Shown here: one piece after another, positions 62,311 to 64,000 of the stretch | Position numbering within the stretch: the first letter of the stretch is position 1 | Layout: the number at the start of each line of letters is the position of its first letter | Translations under genes and position numbers: made by a program | Assembly: GCA_016801885.1 (NCBI GenBank) | Contig: CM028885.1 | Span: 22,681,834-22,745,833 of the forward strand | DNA: 64,000 nt | From: Toxotes chatareus | Lineage: Eukaryota; Chordata; Actinopteri; Toxotidae | Reading direction: 5' to 3' | Notes under the pieces: model-generated | What the model was told of the DNA's origin: nothing | The model's input: the letters and a program-made list of their open reading frames with translations, nothing else | Databases searched by the model: none

Positions 62311-63663
62311 CTTCACACAGATCAAAATTCTACAAATCAAAATGCAGAACTAAAGCTGTGTGAGCAAGTTCACGTCACTCCTCTGCCCAAATATCAAGAC
62401 AGCAACGTACACAGTATCCCAGCATGCAAAGCGCACCTGGCTGCAGAAGCTGTTCTGTTCAGACTTGCAGAGTTCATAGCTCCAGAATTTGCTCCAGAGT
62501 ATGTCATGGCCCCTGGAGCAGGAACATTCGTTGGTCTGTGAGTTAGCAAACAGTCAGTGAGTGTGTGAGACATCAGGTCAGTGAATCATCTGGTCTTCCT
62601 CCTTCATGGACGGGTGTCAGACTGTGAGAGCGACCCTCACTTCCTGTTTGTCATGGCTGTTGTTTACAGCCTGTGTGGCGTCGCTGCCTGTCGGGTTCTC
62701 GTGGTCTGTTTTTCACATTTCAGTGTGAGTGGACATTTGAGGGACGGCTTTCAAACTTTTCAACAACAAATGTTGACTGTGTCTGAAGGATGAACTGAGT
62801 AGATTGTGGAGGTCAGAGGTCAAAGGTCAAGGTCACTGTGACCTTAATGCAATCCTCTACGTCCGCTACAAATAGGCATCAACCGTGCGGAGGCGTACCA
62901 CCGCCATGCTGTACTTCTAGTTTATTCTCGTATTTTGTCATTTGGTGCAAAACAGCACACACAAGTACGACCCTCAGACGACACCTGAGTTTCTGTCAGA
63001 TCCAATGTCCCTGGAATTATTTAGTATCAAGGCTCAGTGTGTGACCGCGTGGACTGAATCCTCTAATGTGTGTCTTCTTATAATCTATAATCTTTTCTCC
63101 ACTGTCAAATGTATTTTTATTATGTTTCTCTGACATTTTTTTCATAAAGTCATTTTCAGTGCCATTTTTTATGATAGTTCTCTGCTCTCAGCTTGTGAAT
63201 TTACTCATCATGCTAAAGATAATTTAACATTATGAGAATATTTCAAGGCTCCTGACTGATGAAGTGACCACCTGACTTTATGTTGTGGGTCTGTTTGGCC
63301 TGTTGCCGCCTGTGAGGGGAGGACAGAGGGACAGAGAGGGAGGCAGTCTGTGTGTTATTAACTGCATGTGAGTACGCACATGCTTCAGTGTATCAGTGTG
63401 TGTTTGTATTGTTTGTGCAGGAACTGGCATCATTGCTCTGACACTGTAACCCACATAAATCAGATAGATTTCTAATCAGAGCCTGTGTGTGTGTGTGTTT
63501 GTGTTGCTACCAGTGTGTTGTTAGTTACCGCCCCTGGTTATGAAGCACAGCGACAAACAGAAACAGAGTGTGTGTTTAAGTGTGTGTGTTTTTCTGTGTG
63601 AGTGACAATTAGGTTTCTATCTGAAAGAAACAGAAATCTGAAAAACTGTACTGAACCTCTTTA

Positions 63664-63665
<2 letters not shown>

Positions 63666-63735
<70 letters not shown>
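63666..63735. repeat. (GT)35 microsatellite
   Basis: A perfect run near the right edge. Beyond it, AG...GT intervals such as 63769-63801 give no convincing coding frame. Confidence 0.95.
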
Positions 63736-63736
<1 letters not shown>

Positions 63737-64000
63737 GTCTTCCCCCGGACTCATGTGGTTTCAGAGGAAGAACAAGCTGCCGAGCAGAGCCAGGGTTTAC
63801 ATGTGAGTGTTATTTTGTTTACAGGCTGCAGTGGGTTTATAAGTGTTTGTGTTACTGTATGTTGTGCTGAACGCTGCAGTGTGTGTTTGTGTTTCAGGGA
63901 TTTTACAGACAGATTTCAGAGACTCTCTGCGGTGCATCCAGCAGATACAGGAGCTAAAAGTCATTTATTTCATTTATTATCATTTTTAAAAATATGTTTC

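Larger units (their letters stand above)
55430..63660 (+). other. Intronic sequence, 55.4-63.7 kb
   Basis: No supported exon. It contains dispersed repeats listed separately, a low-repeat segment at 57.35-57.76 kb ending in an X box, (TGATC)5 at 60166-60191, imperfect (CA)n at 61547-61600 and a CCAATCA cluster at 59.3-59.7 kb. Confidence 0.35.

Noticed and set aside
63769..63801. Possible exon between TTTCAG and GTGAGTG near the right edge
   Set aside because: Joining it to exon C creates a stop codon (TG+A) or a very short tail. No coding character.

Overview
The window reads as non-coding-rich genomic DNA from a ray-finned (teleost) fish, not from a microbe. The evidence is very dense (CA/GT)n, (CT)n and purine microsatellites, tRNA-derived SINE pieces with split A and B boxes, and dispersed repeats I recognise as typical of fish genomes. 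There are also isolated exon-sized open segments flanked by polypyrimidine/AG acceptors and GT donors, and a CpG-rich promoter near 43.6-44.2 kb. There is no complete protein-coding gene, no autonomous transposon ORF, no rRNA or functional tRNA gene and no CRISPR array. Almost all long ORFs come from simple repeats or low-complexity tracts.

The best gene signal is a set of plus-strand exons that look like one locus spanning the window. Exon A (about 6.1-6.35 kb) and exon B (11.46-11.53 kb) are both symmetric phase-2 exons. Both encode the peptide HQ[Y/F]CCPA with mostly synonymous codon differences, as expected of duplicated cassette exons. A weaker candidate is a 39-nt microexon at 27.86 kb, again phase 2 at both ends. 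Exon C (43.78-43.84 kb) starts at an ATG behind an in-frame stop and a (CT)n-bearing CpG-rich 5' UTR. It encodes a short Cys-containing N terminus (MWCINCASDKTP...) and ends in phase 2 at a strong donor. The simplest model is a gene with upstream cassette exons and an internal promoter, all joining a shared phase-2 exon to the right of the window. I could not identify the gene. The N terminus of exon C resembles my memory of the IQSEC1-type (BRAG2 Arf-GEF) alternative first exon, but only weakly.

Layout: 1-6 kb is intronic or intergenic DNA with small repeats. At 6-12 kb are exons A and B. From 12 to 25.9 kb are introns with two tRNA-SINEs (15.3 kb minus, 21.1 kb plus), a 174-bp tandem duplication and a CpG-rich patch at 22.7 kb. 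At 26-28 kb there are long purine tracts, (GT)39 and the candidate microexon. From 28 to 39 kb is intron with microsatellites. At 39.2-41.6 kb are clusters of RFX X-box-like palindromes and a purine-to-pyrimidine strand switch of nearly 1 kb. At 43.5-44.2 kb is the promoter and exon C. From 44 to 64 kb is a long intron containing a striking 51-copy, 14-bp minisatellite at 53.2-53.9 kb, a speculative minus-strand small ORF at 55 kb, a CCAATCA cluster at 59.3-59.7 kb and several fish repeats.
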